A DNA stretch of 64,000 nucleotides from an uncultured Cohaesibacter sp. (GCF_963662805.1 NZ_OY759863.1:248001-312000); one strand, 5' to 3'; counted from the first letter of the stretch, positions 8,758 to 17,908 are shown. Program-made: numbers and translations. The notes: generated from the sequence alone by a model not told the origin.

Positions 8758-9635
8758 TAAACAAGGAAGATGATGCTTCGGCTGTGCTGTGTGTCGGTCG
8801 GATCTATTGCGATCTGATTTTCACCGGACTGGCACGGATGCCTGTGCTTGGCCGCGAAGTGTTCGCCGATGACATGACGATAGCAGCAGGCGGCGGAGCC
8901 TACATTTCTGCCGCGCACTTTGCCGACGTCGGGCGCTCGTCCGCCCTCGTCGCGCGACTGGGCCTCGATCCGCTGTCCTGTGAAGTGGAAAAGCAGATCA
9001 GGTCCCGCGAGATCGGCATCGACTTTCTGGAACGAGCGGCAGACGCAGGCCCGCAGGTGACGGTTGCCTCGGTGCTCAATGGCGAACGCGCCTTTCTGAC
9101 GCGCCGCGCGGGCACCGCAGAACCCGCGTCCCTCGAGGAAGCACTGCACTGGCCACTGGCCCGGCATCTGCATATCGCAGAATATGCAACGCTGGCCGAA
9201 ATACCCGATCTCGCAAGGCGGGCCAAGTCGGCAGGTCTCACCGTTTCCCTCGACCCCAGTTGGGACGATGACCTGATCCGTTCGCCAGACCTGCTTGCGG
9301 CGTGTGAAGGCGTTGATGTGTTTCTACCCAATCTAGAAGAGGCCCGCGCGATTACCGGAGAGCCGGACATCTCGGACATGTTCGATCAGCTTTGCAGGCA
9401 CTTCCCCGTTGTTGCCCTCAAGGCAGGAGCGGATGGCGCCTATTGCAGCGAGGGCCAGTCCGTACTGCATCAGGCTGCTGACCCGGTTGACGTGGTCGAC
9501 ACCACCGGTGCGGGAGATGCCTTCAACGCCGGGTTTGTCGACAAATGGTTGCGATCCGAGCCACTTTCTTCCTGCCTTGCAGCAGGCATTGCAACGGGTA
9601 GCCGCGCAGTCCAGCACGCCGGTGGCGCGTCCTGA
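8754..9635 (+). CDS. PfkB family carbohydrate kinase
   Basis: A 293-residue PfkB/ribokinase-fold kinase with the glycine-rich GGGAYISAAHFADVG near residue 45 and the C-terminal anion-hole/catalytic motif DTTGAGDAFNAGF. It would phosphorylate a sugar, sugar derivative or nucleoside in the cytoplasm. ATGA overlap with the ATPase gene makes it the last gene of the operon. Together with the PIG-L deacetylase and the lyase it suggests that the imported compound has a sugar moiety that is deacetylated, cleaved and phosphorylated; the order is speculation. Confidence 0.88.
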   Translation: MINKEDDASAVLCVGRIYCDLIFTGLARMPVLGREVFADDMTIAAGGGAYISAAHFADVGRSSALVARLGLDPLSCEVEKQIRSREIGIDFLERAADAGPQVTVASVLNGERAFLTRRAGTAEPASLEEALHWPLARHLHIAEYATLAEIPDLARRAKSAGLTVSLDPSWDDDLIRSPDLLAACEGVDVFLPNLEEARAITGEPDISDMFDQLCRHFPVVALKAGADGAYCSEGQSVLHQAADPVDVVDTTGAGDAFNAGFVDKWLRSEPLSSCLAAGIATGSRAVQHAGGAS

Positions 9636-9958
9636 CACGGTCGCGACGGCGGCCAGACACAGCTCCTCCCCGTCACCTTTCCTGTTACCACTTCAATCAT
9701 AGAGACCAAGACTGAATACCCGTCGCGGCAGTGGTCGAATCGGATTCTTCGCGCCCTTCAAAGCAGGGTTTGCTCCGTCAGGCTCCTTACCGGCTTACGA
9801 TCCCGATATTGCGCGGAAATGACAAGAACCATAGCACCAAACGCGAAAAAGGCCGGCACGCAGGTGGCTATTGGTTGCACCTGTCCATAAAATCAATTAG
9901 CACTCGTTAGGCTGGAATTTTATAGAGCGACCAGTTGTTTCAGGGACCTTGAAATTCG
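9636..9958. other. Intergenic region with possible gene remnant
   Basis: No intact gene is seen. On the minus strand about 34 codons ending near 9767 read like the tail of a membrane protein (VPAFFAFGAMVLVISAQYRD, then a TEQTLL terminus), with no start or upstream body. This may be a deletion remnant. No clear terminator follows the PfkB gene. Confidence 0.3.
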
Positions 9959-10972
9959 ATGATCAAACAGAGAATGAACATTGCCACTTCTTGCAACGAT
10001 ATGTATGCAAACTATGTTTTCATTACTCTAGCGAGCATCAACTCCACGCTGGCTCGCACCCATGATGTTCATTTCTATTTGATGCAATCTGCCATCAGTG
10101 ACGAAAAAATTGCGTCACTCGAGAAATTTTGTGACGGGCTTGACCTGCACTTCCACAATGTTTTCGTAGATGACGATGAGTTTCTGGCGGAGTTAACTTT
10201 CTATTCCAGAGCAAAGGACCGGGAAAGATATTACGATGGCATATGCCACCTGTTTCTACCCGATGACATCGACAGGATCATGTACATCGATGCTGGAGAT
10301 ATATTGTTTCTGTCGGAGGACTATCCATTCTATTTCGAGGATTTCAAGAACAAGTCGCTTCTCGTCTCAACCTATTGGAATTTGCACAAAGACAAATGGG
10401 ATTTCCAACAGTTTGATAGTCTCTGGGGCGGCTTCAATAGCGGCCATATTCTCATTGATGTTCAAAGGTTGCGTGACCTGAAGCTGACACCGCAAAGCTA
10501 TGTTGATTATGTTCATGAATGGGCTCGGCAAGCGCCGGAGAAAGAACATCTGTTTGGTGGAGATCAAGCGTTCCTAACCGCTTTCTTCGCTGGCGATATT
10601 GCCACGATCGAAAAGGAAAACCCGTATAATCTAAAAGTCTCCGCACTCAACGGCATTGCGCCGGACTTCGAACCCAAGTCCATTCATTTCAATGCAATGT
10701 TTGCCGGACTCAAGCCGTGGGATGTCCCCTTCAGAACCCCCAAAGACCTGCTGATGTATAAATTGAAGCTGGTCGACAAGAAGAAAAAGAAGAAGGGGTT
10801 CTTCAAAAAAGAAGAAACCTACAAATATAGCTTCGCAGGATATGAGAACGAGTGCATTCTCAAGTGGTGGGAAGTCTGCAAGACCACGCCGGTCTATGAT
10901 GAGCTCAAGAGCGCGTCACTCTCCAGCACCAAGTTTGTCTACGCCCTCTGCAAGCATATTCGCGACAATTGA
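9959..10972 (+). CDS. Glycosyltransferase family 8 protein
   Basis: A 337-residue protein resembling GT8 (LPS galactosyl/glucosyltransferase type). The N-terminus NIATSCNDMYANYVFITLASI, the D-x-D-like metal/nucleotide-sugar site in RIMYIDAGDILF (about residue 105-115) and the later HLFGGDQAFL segment match the fold. It would transfer a hexose from a nucleotide sugar onto lipopolysaccharide core or another surface glycan. The lysine-rich stretch KKKKKKGFFKKEE near residue 275 may contact membrane. It stands alone between two unrelated operons and looks more AT-rich than its neighbours, suggesting acquisition. The acceptor is unknown. Confidence 0.78.
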   Translation: MIKQRMNIATSCNDMYANYVFITLASINSTLARTHDVHFYLMQSAISDEKIASLEKFCDGLDLHFHNVFVDDDEFLAELTFYSRAKDRERYYDGICHLFLPDDIDRIMYIDAGDILFLSEDYPFYFEDFKNKSLLVSTYWNLHKDKWDFQQFDSLWGGFNSGHILIDVQRLRDLKLTPQSYVDYVHEWARQAPEKEHLFGGDQAFLTAFFAGDIATIEKENPYNLKVSALNGIAPDFEPKSIHFNAMFAGLKPWDVPFRTPKDLLMYKLKLVDKKKKKKGFFKKEETYKYSFAGYENECILKWWEVCKTTPVYDELKSASLSSTKFVYALCKHIRDN

Positions 10973-11354
10973 CCGTTCGGTCCAGCCATGGCTTCGCAGT
11001 CGGAGACCCCTCCCCACCACAATGTGGAGGAAGGCCACCATATTTGTCAGATCTTCGTCGCTTGACGTGTCGCGATTTGGTTCACCTTTGGCGCAACCTT
11101 GCCATCGGACATGGCGACGAATTTGGCAGGCCCACGGGCCCTGCAATTTTCTTATCCGTGAAAGGGTCGCTGTAGTTCTAGAGCGAGCTGAGGCGGGGAC
11201 AAGTGTCTGCTAGATTTGACGCGAGATGTGAGTGGCAGAGATTTTATCGATGGAAACTTGTGTATGCCAGAGTGATGAGTTTCCTTAATCCAGCTTTCAA
11301 AGCAGCTTTAAAATGAGAGTTCATAGCGGAAACATCTTATTTCATTCCAAAATT
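10973..11354. other. Intergenic region without recognisable gene
   Basis: No supported reading frame is seen. A short CCTCC...GGAGG inverted repeat near 11014-11035 could end the glycosyltransferase transcript, but no T-tract follows. Confidence 0.3.
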
Positions 11355-11400
11355 GAAAACAGGCTGTTCAGAAAGCTTCAAGGCTCACCAAACAGCCTGT
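11355..11400 (-). terminator. Rho-independent terminator of the nucleoside ABC operon
   Basis: On the minus strand ACAGGCTGTT and AACAGCCTGT form a perfect 10-bp stem around a 22-base loop, directly followed by TTTTCAATTTT. It lies just past the stop of the last permease gene at 11422. Confidence 0.7.
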
Positions 11401-11421
11401 AATCTCATAAGAAGATATTCT

Positions 11422-12249
11422 CTATTCTTTGCCACCAGTGCTTGCCAATGATGCTGAATAGTGATTTTGAAACACTGTCAGCACGATCATCGGGATCAAC
11501 GAGATGAACAAGGCAGCAGCAAAGATCTGACCATAGCGGGTCTCGTAAATGTCAGAGAACTGGGCGATTGCAACTGCGGCAACCTTATGCTGATTGTCGG
11601 GAGCAATAAGCAACGGCCACAGATAGGCGTGCCACTGAAAGACGAACAGGATAAGCGCTGCGCTGACCAGTGCTGGAACCGCGAGCGGGATGTAGATTCG
11701 AAAGAAAATCCCAACCCAGGACATGCCGTCAACCAATGCCGCTTCCCGCAATTCTCTCGGAATGCCCATGAAGAACTGCCGCAACAAGAAGACAGCCAGA
11801 CCATTGCCGATACCCGGCAAGATCAGTCCGGTATAGGTATTCTGCAGCCCCCAGCTCCGCAGGATCGCATAAAGCGGCACCGCAATCGCATCAAACGGAA
11901 TGAGGAAGCTCACCACCATTGTCATGAAGATGAAGTTGCGGAGCGGAAATTCGATGACAGCCAGAGCAAAAGCTGCACTTGCTGAAATCAGCAGACCAAG
12001 GATCAGAGTGACACCGGATATGAAGATCGAGTTCCAGATCGCCAAACCAAAGCTGCCCTTCCAGATATCGATGATATTCTCGAAAGTCACATGCTTGGGA
12101 AGGAAGGTCCAGAGGCTCAGGGGTGAGAGATACTTGAAGATGTCGTCTTCAGGGCGAAGCGCGCTGACTGCGATCCACCAGACCGGCAGGATAAATAGAA
12201 GAGCGCAGAGAACAATCGCGACATATTTGAATGAAATACGTTTCAGCAT
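11422..12249 (-). CDS. ABC transporter permease (MalG type), nucleoside cluster
   Basis: A 275-residue inner membrane permease with six predicted helices and the EAA loop REAALVDGMSWVGIFFRIYI. Start ATG 12249 overlaps the stop of the upstream permease (TGATG). Last gene before the terminator at 11355-11400. It works with the partner permease, the binding protein at 13209 and the ATPase at 15805, which lies on the other strand. Confidence 0.9.
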   Translation of the reverse strand: MLKRISFKYVAIVLCALLFILPVWWIAVSALRPEDDIFKYLSPLSLWTFLPKHVTFENIIDIWKGSFGLAIWNSIFISGVTLILGLLISASAAFALAVIEFPLRNFIFMTMVVSFLIPFDAIAVPLYAILRSWGLQNTYTGLILPGIGNGLAVFLLRQFFMGIPRELREAALVDGMSWVGIFFRIYIPLAVPALVSAALILFVFQWHAYLWPLLIAPDNQHKVAAVAIAQFSDIYETRYGQIFAAALFISLIPMIVLTVFQNHYSASLASTGGKE

Positions 12250-13109
12250 CAGGAGTTTACCTCGGTAGGTTCTCTCATCAAACGGAACTGGATTATGACC
12301 ACGGCAAGCACCACTGCGACGAGGACGACGGTCGCGGCCGATGCGCTGGACGGATCACCGGAAATGAAGGCTCTCGTGTAGATTTCATTCATGATCAGGT
12401 TGGTTGACCCGCGTGGTCCACCCGAAGTCAGGATTTGCACCGGAGCAAAGACGAGGAAGTTCGAAACCGTATTGGCGACCAGCACAAAGGTCAGCGGCCG
12501 TCGCAGCAACGGAAGGGTTACATGCCAGAATTGCTGAAAGACGTTCGCGCCATCGATCTTGACGGCTTCATACAAGGACTTCGGAATGTCCTGCAATCCA
12601 GCCAACAGGAATGTCATCCAATAGCCAACACCGATCCAGCTGACGATCAGGATAATGGATCCGAGTGCCTGATCGGGGGATGTCAGAAACCGTTGCGCGT
12701 CAAAGCCCAGCGCTTGGAGAACGGAGTTTACCCATCCGTCCGGGCGCAAGCCCACGCCCCAAACAACGGCGGACACACTCTGCGGGATGGCAACTGGCAG
12801 TACTACGATTGCGCGCCAGAAATTGATGTATCGAACCTTGCTGTTGAACAGCAATGCCAAGGCCATTGCAACGGCGATCTGAAGCGGATTGACGATGATC
12901 GAGTAGATCATGGTCACCCAAAGGCTCTTTTGAAAAACCGGATCGCCGAAAATGTAGCTGAAGTTCTCGAGGCTCATCGAGGTGGCGCGCGGTGCATATA
13001 GAGAATCCACCACGGCGAACGCCGCCGGCCACAGGCGAAGAAGAATGACCGACAACAAGGCCGGCACCAAGAAGGTCACGGCAACCAAGTAGGTTTTTCT
13101 CGTATTCAC
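12249..13109 (-). CDS. ABC transporter permease (MalF type), nucleoside cluster
   Basis: A 286-residue permease with predicted membrane helices and the EAA loop YEAVKIDGANVFQQFWHVTL. It begins with GTG at 13109, with GAGG five bases upstream. The 99-base gap to the binding-protein gene suggests one transcript with the downstream permease. Confidence 0.88.
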   Translation of the reverse strand: MNTRKTYLVAVTFLVPALLSVILLRLWPAAFAVVDSLYAPRATSMSLENFSYIFGDPVFQKSLWVTMIYSIIVNPLQIAVAMALALLFNSKVRYINFWRAIVVLPVAIPQSVSAVVWGVGLRPDGWVNSVLQALGFDAQRFLTSPDQALGSIILIVSWIGVGYWMTFLLAGLQDIPKSLYEAVKIDGANVFQQFWHVTLPLLRRPLTFVLVANTVSNFLVFAPVQILTSGGPRGSTNLIMNEIYTRAFISGDPSSASAATVVLVAVVLAVVIIQFRLMREPTEVNS

Positions 13110-13208
13110 AACGACCTCATCTGATTGGCAGAACCACCGGAGCCAAGGTTTCGACTTATGACATCAGCTCCGGTGGATACAATTTTGCATGCGTGGGATA
13201 ATGCGAAA

Positions 13209-14489
13209 CTAGCGCATGCGGGACAACTGAGATGTCAGCTGGGTCTGAGCATCTTCCAGTACTTCCTTGACATCTTCACCGTTGCGGATGTCGCTGAAGG
13301 CACGGTTCATGACGGACTCGAATGCTACGTAACCGGTTGACCGAGGACGGCCGACAGAAGTTTCGCCGGTTTCGTAGTTGATGATGTCAATCACGTTGCC
13401 AATCTTGCCAGTCATCGAGGAAAGCTTCTCAACCGACTTCGTGTAGGCATCCTTGTTGACCGGAAGAAGTGGTTTGTTTTCAACCGACAACAGGTTGCCT
13501 TCGGCGCTCAGGCTAGCGAATTCAAGAAACTTGAGAGCTGCTTCCTTGTGCGCTGCATGCGGGTTCAGGGCGAGAGACCAGGAACCAGTCGGGGTTACGG
13601 GTTTGCCACCCTCGAAATAGGGGTGCGCGGCAACGCCGTAATTCAGACCCTTGGTTTCATTGAAAGCAGTCAACCTCCACGGACCTCCAACGAAGAAAGC
13701 GACTTCCCCGTTTTGGAACATGGCATCTGTCTGATCAGCCTTGACGCCGCGTGGAGAGATGTCCTTGTTGTAGAGATCCTGATACCACTGAGCGGCTTCG
13801 ATCCATTTTTCATTCGTCACGTCAGGTGTCAGGTTCCCCTCACCTGTCAGACCAGAGCCCGCACCATTGGATTCAAACAGTGGCTGGAGCTGGTAGTAGC
13901 GATCGACCTGCTGGAACAGTAAGCCCCATTTTGCACCGGATTTCTGGGTCTTGGCGGCAAGATCAAGCAGCTCTTTCCAAGTCAGTCGATCCTTCTGATC
14001 GGTACTCAAAGCGTCAATGCCAGCCTTTTTCAGCAGATCACGGTTGTAATAAAGCAGCTGAGTGGAGTTCCAAAGCGGGAAAGCATAGATCTTTCCATCA
14101 TAGCTCACCTGCTCGACGTCGACAGGGCTCCGGGCAATGCCTTCGATCTGCGACCGATAGGATTCCAGTTCGGTCAGATAGCCACGGCTGGCAAGCGCCG
14201 GGATACGCGGCGTGTCAGCCTCAAAGATGTCGATCGTTTCATCGCCGCCACCAACACGTGCTTCGATCGCAGCATTCAGCTCATCGAACGGCAGTCTGGT
14301 GAAGTTGATCTTGATATCTGGATTTGCAGCTTCGAAAGCCGGAATCAGAGCGGAGTAGTTTTCTGGCTGGTTTGCGGACAGAAAGTTAACAACCACCGGG
14401 TCCGCCAACGCAACTGTTGAAAGCAGAGGCAATGCCACCATTGCTCCCAACGTCGAAATGGCATGTCTCCTCGAAATTCGCTTAAGCAT
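13209..14489 (-). CDS. ABC transporter extracellular solute-binding protein, nucleoside cluster
   Basis: A 426-residue family 1 binding protein. The N-terminus MLKRISRRHAISTLGAMVAL is a signal peptide with twin arginines, ending near ALADP; the mature part shows the typical FEAANPDIKINFTRLPFDEL. First gene of a binding protein-permease-permease operon with a LacI operator upstream. Neighbouring nucleoside hydrolase and ribokinase genes suggest a ribonucleoside ligand, although nucleoside transporters often use other families, so this is inference. Confidence 0.88.
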   Translation of the reverse strand: MLKRISRRHAISTLGAMVALPLLSTVALADPVVVNFLSANQPENYSALIPAFEAANPDIKINFTRLPFDELNAAIEARVGGGDETIDIFEADTPRIPALASRGYLTELESYRSQIEGIARSPVDVEQVSYDGKIYAFPLWNSTQLLYYNRDLLKKAGIDALSTDQKDRLTWKELLDLAAKTQKSGAKWGLLFQQVDRYYQLQPLFESNGAGSGLTGEGNLTPDVTNEKWIEAAQWYQDLYNKDISPRGVKADQTDAMFQNGEVAFFVGGPWRLTAFNETKGLNYGVAAHPYFEGGKPVTPTGSWSLALNPHAAHKEAALKFLEFASLSAEGNLLSVENKPLLPVNKDAYTKSVEKLSSMTGKIGNVIDIINYETGETSVGRPRSTGYVAFESVMNRAFSDIRNGEDVKEVLEDAQTQLTSQLSRMR

Positions 14490-14537
14490 CCTTAACCTAC
14501 CTCCCTTGAATTATTGAGGACAAAAGATGCCATGAAC

Positions 14538-14559
14538 TATATGTACGCGCGTTCACATT
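14538..14559. promoter_or_regulatory. LacI-type operator upstream of binding-protein gene
   Basis: The core ACGCGCGTTCACATTGT is identical to the right half of the better palindrome at 15613-15634; the left half (TATATGT) is degenerate. It lies 49-70 bases upstream of the binding-protein start, as expected for repression by the adjacent LacI protein. Confidence 0.6.
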
Positions 14560-14573
14560 GTCAATAGACCTTG

Positions 14574-15572
14574 CTATCTGGCGGTCGACGCGCGCTCCAC
14601 CAAAATGCCCGGCACCTGGATTTGACCACCTTGCCTCGCCTCCCCGGCGATGCCCGCGAGCATTTGCTCGACTGTGATTTCAACCATCTTGGCGATATTC
14701 TGATCCACCGACGATAATTGATAGCTGAGCCAACTGCCTTCGATGGAATTGTCGAAGCCTATGATCAGATAGTCTTCCGGTGCAGACAGCCCGAATTCGG
14801 AGCGCGCAACATCGATATAAGCCATTGCCATCAGATCGTTGGCACAAAAGACACCATCGGGACGATCGCCCGAATGCAGAATTTCCCGAGCGCAAACGAG
14901 ACCGCTGTCATAACTAAAATTACCAAGCTTGAATGAGTTCAGAAGCACTCCACGCTCAGAAAGGCGTTTCCTGAAACCAAATTCACGTTGTGTGTCGGGA
15001 ACGCCTGCAATGTACGAGATGGTGCGGCACCCTTTGTCCACAAGTAGATCTGCGACCGCCTCACCACAGGCCATGTTTGCACAGGTGATGGATGTCATGT
15101 TCTCGTCATCCAGAAAGCGGTTGATTGAAATCACTGTCTTTTCGCTTCTCGTCAAGACATGCGCCATGCGTGGGGTCAGCGTCGTATCAGTCAAAATCAA
15201 GCCATCCACTTGATATGAAAGAAGTTTTTCAACCAAATCATCATTGCGACTTGGATCTGCCATCAGGAGAAGCGTGGTCATACCCGCCTGCTCGATGGCT
15301 GATGCCAGCGTTTGCAGCAACTCTGCATAGAAGGGAATGTTGAGATCGGTCGTAACGACGCCAACAATCTTCGTCCTGTTGGTCATAAGACTCTGTGCCA
15401 GAGCATTGGGGCGATATCCCAGCAGATCTGCAGCCCGCAGCACCTTGGCGCGTGCCTCTTCCGAAACGTAGGCTCCTTCAGTGAAAGTTCGCGATACAGT
15501 CGCCCGAGACACATTGGCAAGTTTGGCAACATCACTCGCACGAACCGATTTTCTTTCTTCCTGCATTTTCAT
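14574..15572 (-). CDS. LacI family transcriptional regulator of the nucleoside cluster
   Basis: LacI/GalR-type repressor with the helix-turn-helix RASDVAKLANVSRATVSRTF followed by the hinge (LGYRPNALAQSL) and a periplasmic-binding-like effector domain. The frame is open up to 15677, but the domain begins only after an ATG at 15572 (or 15566), and the upstream part would run through a near-perfect palindromic operator at 15613-15634. The shorter start is therefore used (about 333 residues). It sits between the importer operon and the divergent ATPase-hydrolase-kinase operon and probably controls both and itself. The inducer is unknown. Confidence 0.88.
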   Translation of the reverse strand: MKMQEERKSVRASDVAKLANVSRATVSRTFTEGAYVSEEARAKVLRAADLLGYRPNALAQSLMTNRTKIVGVVTTDLNIPFYAELLQTLASAIEQAGMTTLLLMADPSRNDDLVEKLLSYQVDGLILTDTTLTPRMAHVLTRSEKTVISINRFLDDENMTSITCANMACGEAVADLLVDKGCRTISYIAGVPDTQREFGFRKRLSERGVLLNSFKLGNFSYDSGLVCAREILHSGDRPDGVFCANDLMAMAYIDVARSEFGLSAPEDYLIIGFDNSIEGSWLSYQLSSVDQNIAKMVEITVEQMLAGIAGEARQGGQIQVPGILVERASTAR

Positions 15573-15612
15573 CTCCAAGATGTGCGACTTGACTGCTTGG
15601 GCAGCATTCGCT

Positions 15613-15634
15613 AATGTGGACGCGCGTTCACATT
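15613..15634. promoter_or_regulatory. Palindromic LacI-type operator before the repressor gene
   Basis: A 22-base site: half AATGTGG, core ACGCGCGT, half TCACATT. The central CGCG is typical of LacI-family sites, and only one pair breaks the symmetry. It lies between the repressor start (15572) and the divergent ATPase gene (15805), so it may serve both directions. Confidence 0.7.
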
Positions 15635-15804
15635 GTAGGTCAATTGGAAATTTGATCAATGAATGATCAAGCTTCATTTCTTCTTTTCACCTGCGACAAA
15701 CTGCAAAGTTGCGCAACAAAAATCGCGATGAGTGGCATCCGTCGGGAAAACTCACATCAGCACCACGGAACATAATACCAACCCGCAATTCTAAGGACCA
15801 CCAA

Positions 15805-16908
15805 ATGGGAGCCGTCCAGCTTATAAATCTCGCTAAACGCTATAGTTCAGCTGAAGTCATACATGGCATAAATCTTTCAATTGATAACGGCGAGTTCATC
15901 GCTTTGGTCGGACCGTCTGGATGCGGGAAATCCACATTGCTACGGATGATCGCCGGGCTGGAAGAAATTTCGGGCGGCGAGATCATGATTGACGGCAAAC
16001 TTGTCAATAATGCCTCTCCGAAAGAGCGCAACATCGCAATGGTGTTTCAGAACTATGCGCTCTATCCGCACATGACTATCGGGCAGAATATTTCACTAAA
16101 CTTGCGCATTTCCAAAGTGCCGAAGGCCGAAATCGAAAAGCGCGTGCAATATGCAGCGCAGCTTTTGGGGATTGAGGACCTGCTCGATCGCAGGCCGGGG
16201 CAATTATCTGGCGGTCAGCGCCAGCGTGTGGCCATGGGGCGTGCGATTGTCCGTAACCCGGCTGTTTTTCTGTTCGATGAACCCTTGTCGAACCTTGACG
16301 CCAAACTGAGGGTCTCGATGCGATCCGAGATCAAGCAGTTTCACCAGAAAACCAAGACGACTTCTATTTACGTCACGCACGACCAGATTGAAGCCATGAC
16401 CCTCGCGGACCGTGTCGTCGTGCTCAATTCGGGGTGTATTGAACAAATCGGATCGCCTCTGGAGCTTTACGACGCGCCACAGAATCTGTTTGTTGCGGGC
16501 TTCATCGGATCCCCTGCGATGAATCTGATTGATGCGGTCGTGCGCCGCAAGGCAGACAAGAGCTTTGCTGAATTCGGAACCACCTCCGACCATGAGCCGA
16601 TCTTTGTTCCGCTCGACAAGGATATGCCAGTAGCAGATGGAACCCCTGTAAAACTCGGCATTCGTCCTGAGCATATCCTACTTTCGGAAATGGGAACCCC
16701 AACAAACTATTCCGGCACGATTTCTCACTGCGAGCCGACCGGAGCGCAGACCCACATCGCCTTTGATTGTGCAGGCGTGTCGCTTACCGCCGTTTTGAAC
16801 GATGCCCCCGTTCTGAATGTCGGTGACCGGTTTGACTTCGCCATAAAAACGGATCGTATTCATCTCTTCTCCCAGACGGATGGTCGAAGAATTTCCCTCC
16901 CAGCGTGA
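15805..16908 (+). CDS. ABC transporter ATP-binding protein (MalK/UgpC type), nucleoside cluster
   Basis: A 367-residue ATPase with Walker A GPSGCGKST, signature LSGGQRQRVAMGRAIV, Walker B FLFDEPLSNLD, H-loop YVTHDQ and a full C-terminal TOBE/MalK-like domain. ATG 15805 is chosen over upstream possibilities because AAGGA lies 7 bases before it and homology begins at once (MGAVQLINLAKRY). First gene of a plus-strand operon with the nucleoside hydrolase and ribokinase; it energises the permeases encoded on the other strand. Confidence 0.92.
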   Translation: MGAVQLINLAKRYSSAEVIHGINLSIDNGEFIALVGPSGCGKSTLLRMIAGLEEISGGEIMIDGKLVNNASPKERNIAMVFQNYALYPHMTIGQNISLNLRISKVPKAEIEKRVQYAAQLLGIEDLLDRRPGQLSGGQRQRVAMGRAIVRNPAVFLFDEPLSNLDAKLRVSMRSEIKQFHQKTKTTSIYVTHDQIEAMTLADRVVVLNSGCIEQIGSPLELYDAPQNLFVAGFIGSPAMNLIDAVVRRKADKSFAEFGTTSDHEPIFVPLDKDMPVADGTPVKLGIRPEHILLSEMGTPTNYSGTISHCEPTGAQTHIAFDCAGVSLTAVLNDAPVLNVGDRFDFAIKTDRIHLFSQTDGRRISLPA

Positions 16909-16943
16909 ACATAAAATCACTCTACAGAAAGACAATAAACTCC

Positions 16944-17861
16944 ATGTCCATGTCAGATATACAGCGTCTTCAGATGCTGCAAAGTCCTGTCGGCCGCCCT
17001 CGCGTTGTTCTTGATACGGATACCTTCAACGAAATCGATGATCAGTTTGCCCTGACGCATCTCATGCTTTCTCAAGATCGAGTCGATGTCGAAGCGATTT
17101 ACGCTGCCCCATTTCTCAATCAGCGCTCAGGCGATCCTCGCAAAGGCATGGAACTCAGCTACAGTGAGATCCTCCGACTGCTGGAAAGGTTACACATCGA
17201 TCCGGCCTCGCTCGTGCACAAGGGGGTTGGCGAGTTTGTTGGTCCGGAAAAGCAGGCAAGGAAGGCTGAAGCCGTCGATGATCTGATCAGCCGGGCTCGC
17301 GCAGGATCCTCAGAAAATCCCCTTTACGTAATCGCGATTGCTGCTGTCAGCAATATTGCGTCGGCCATTCTGGCGGCCCCGGACATTGTCGACAAAATGG
17401 TTGTGGTCTGGCTCGGAGCGCATGCCCTCAACTGGCCGGATATCAGGGAATTCAACTTGCGGCAGGATGTTGGCGCAGCCCAGATCCTTTTTGACAGCGG
17501 CGTGCCGCTTATTCTTGTCCCCTGTCAAGGCGTGACGACACACCTGGTCTCGACCGTGCCAGAAATTGAACGCTATGTTGAACCCAAGGGTGAGATCGGC
17601 AGATTTCTGGCTCAACGGTTCAAGGAATATAGCGACGATCATTTGGGCTGGTCAAAACCGATATGGGACATGGCTGCAACAGCCTGGATCCTTGATGAGA
17701 GCTGGGTGCCAAGCAATCTTACCTCGACGCCGATCATCACGGACAACATGACCTGGAGCCGTGACGACAGTCGGCCGCTCATGCGCTATGTTCACTCAGT
17801 CAATCGGGACAAAATTTTGAAGGACTTCTTCCACAAGCTTGAAGCCTTTGCGCAAGAATAG
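16944..17861 (+). CDS. Nucleoside hydrolase (IUNH family)
   Basis: About 305 residues. The calcium and ribose-binding motif of inosine-uridine nucleoside hydrolases is seen as DTDTFNEIDDQFAL. The enzyme splits ribonucleosides into base and ribose. The frame could begin at a GTG (16905) overlapping the ATPase stop, but ATG 16944 or 16950 lies closer to the conserved part; the exact start is uncertain. The place between the ABC ATPase and a ribokinase fits a pathway: import, hydrolysis to ribose, phosphorylation to ribose 5-phosphate. The base preference cannot be judged. Confidence 0.85.
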   Translation: MSMSDIQRLQMLQSPVGRPRVVLDTDTFNEIDDQFALTHLMLSQDRVDVEAIYAAPFLNQRSGDPRKGMELSYSEILRLLERLHIDPASLVHKGVGEFVGPEKQARKAEAVDDLISRARAGSSENPLYVIAIAAVSNIASAILAAPDIVDKMVVVWLGAHALNWPDIREFNLRQDVGAAQILFDSGVPLILVPCQGVTTHLVSTVPEIERYVEPKGEIGRFLAQRFKEYSDDHLGWSKPIWDMAATAWILDESWVPSNLTSTPIITDNMTWSRDDSRPLMRYVHSVNRDKILKDFFHKLEAFAQE

Positions 17862-17908
17862 CCACTCGTCCCGATGACATGCCCCCCGGACGCGAGGAAA
17901 CAGGACAG

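Noticed and set aside
15573..15677. Longer N-terminus for the LacI regulator
   Set aside because: It would place the helix-turn-helix 40 residues in and run through the operator at 15613-15634.
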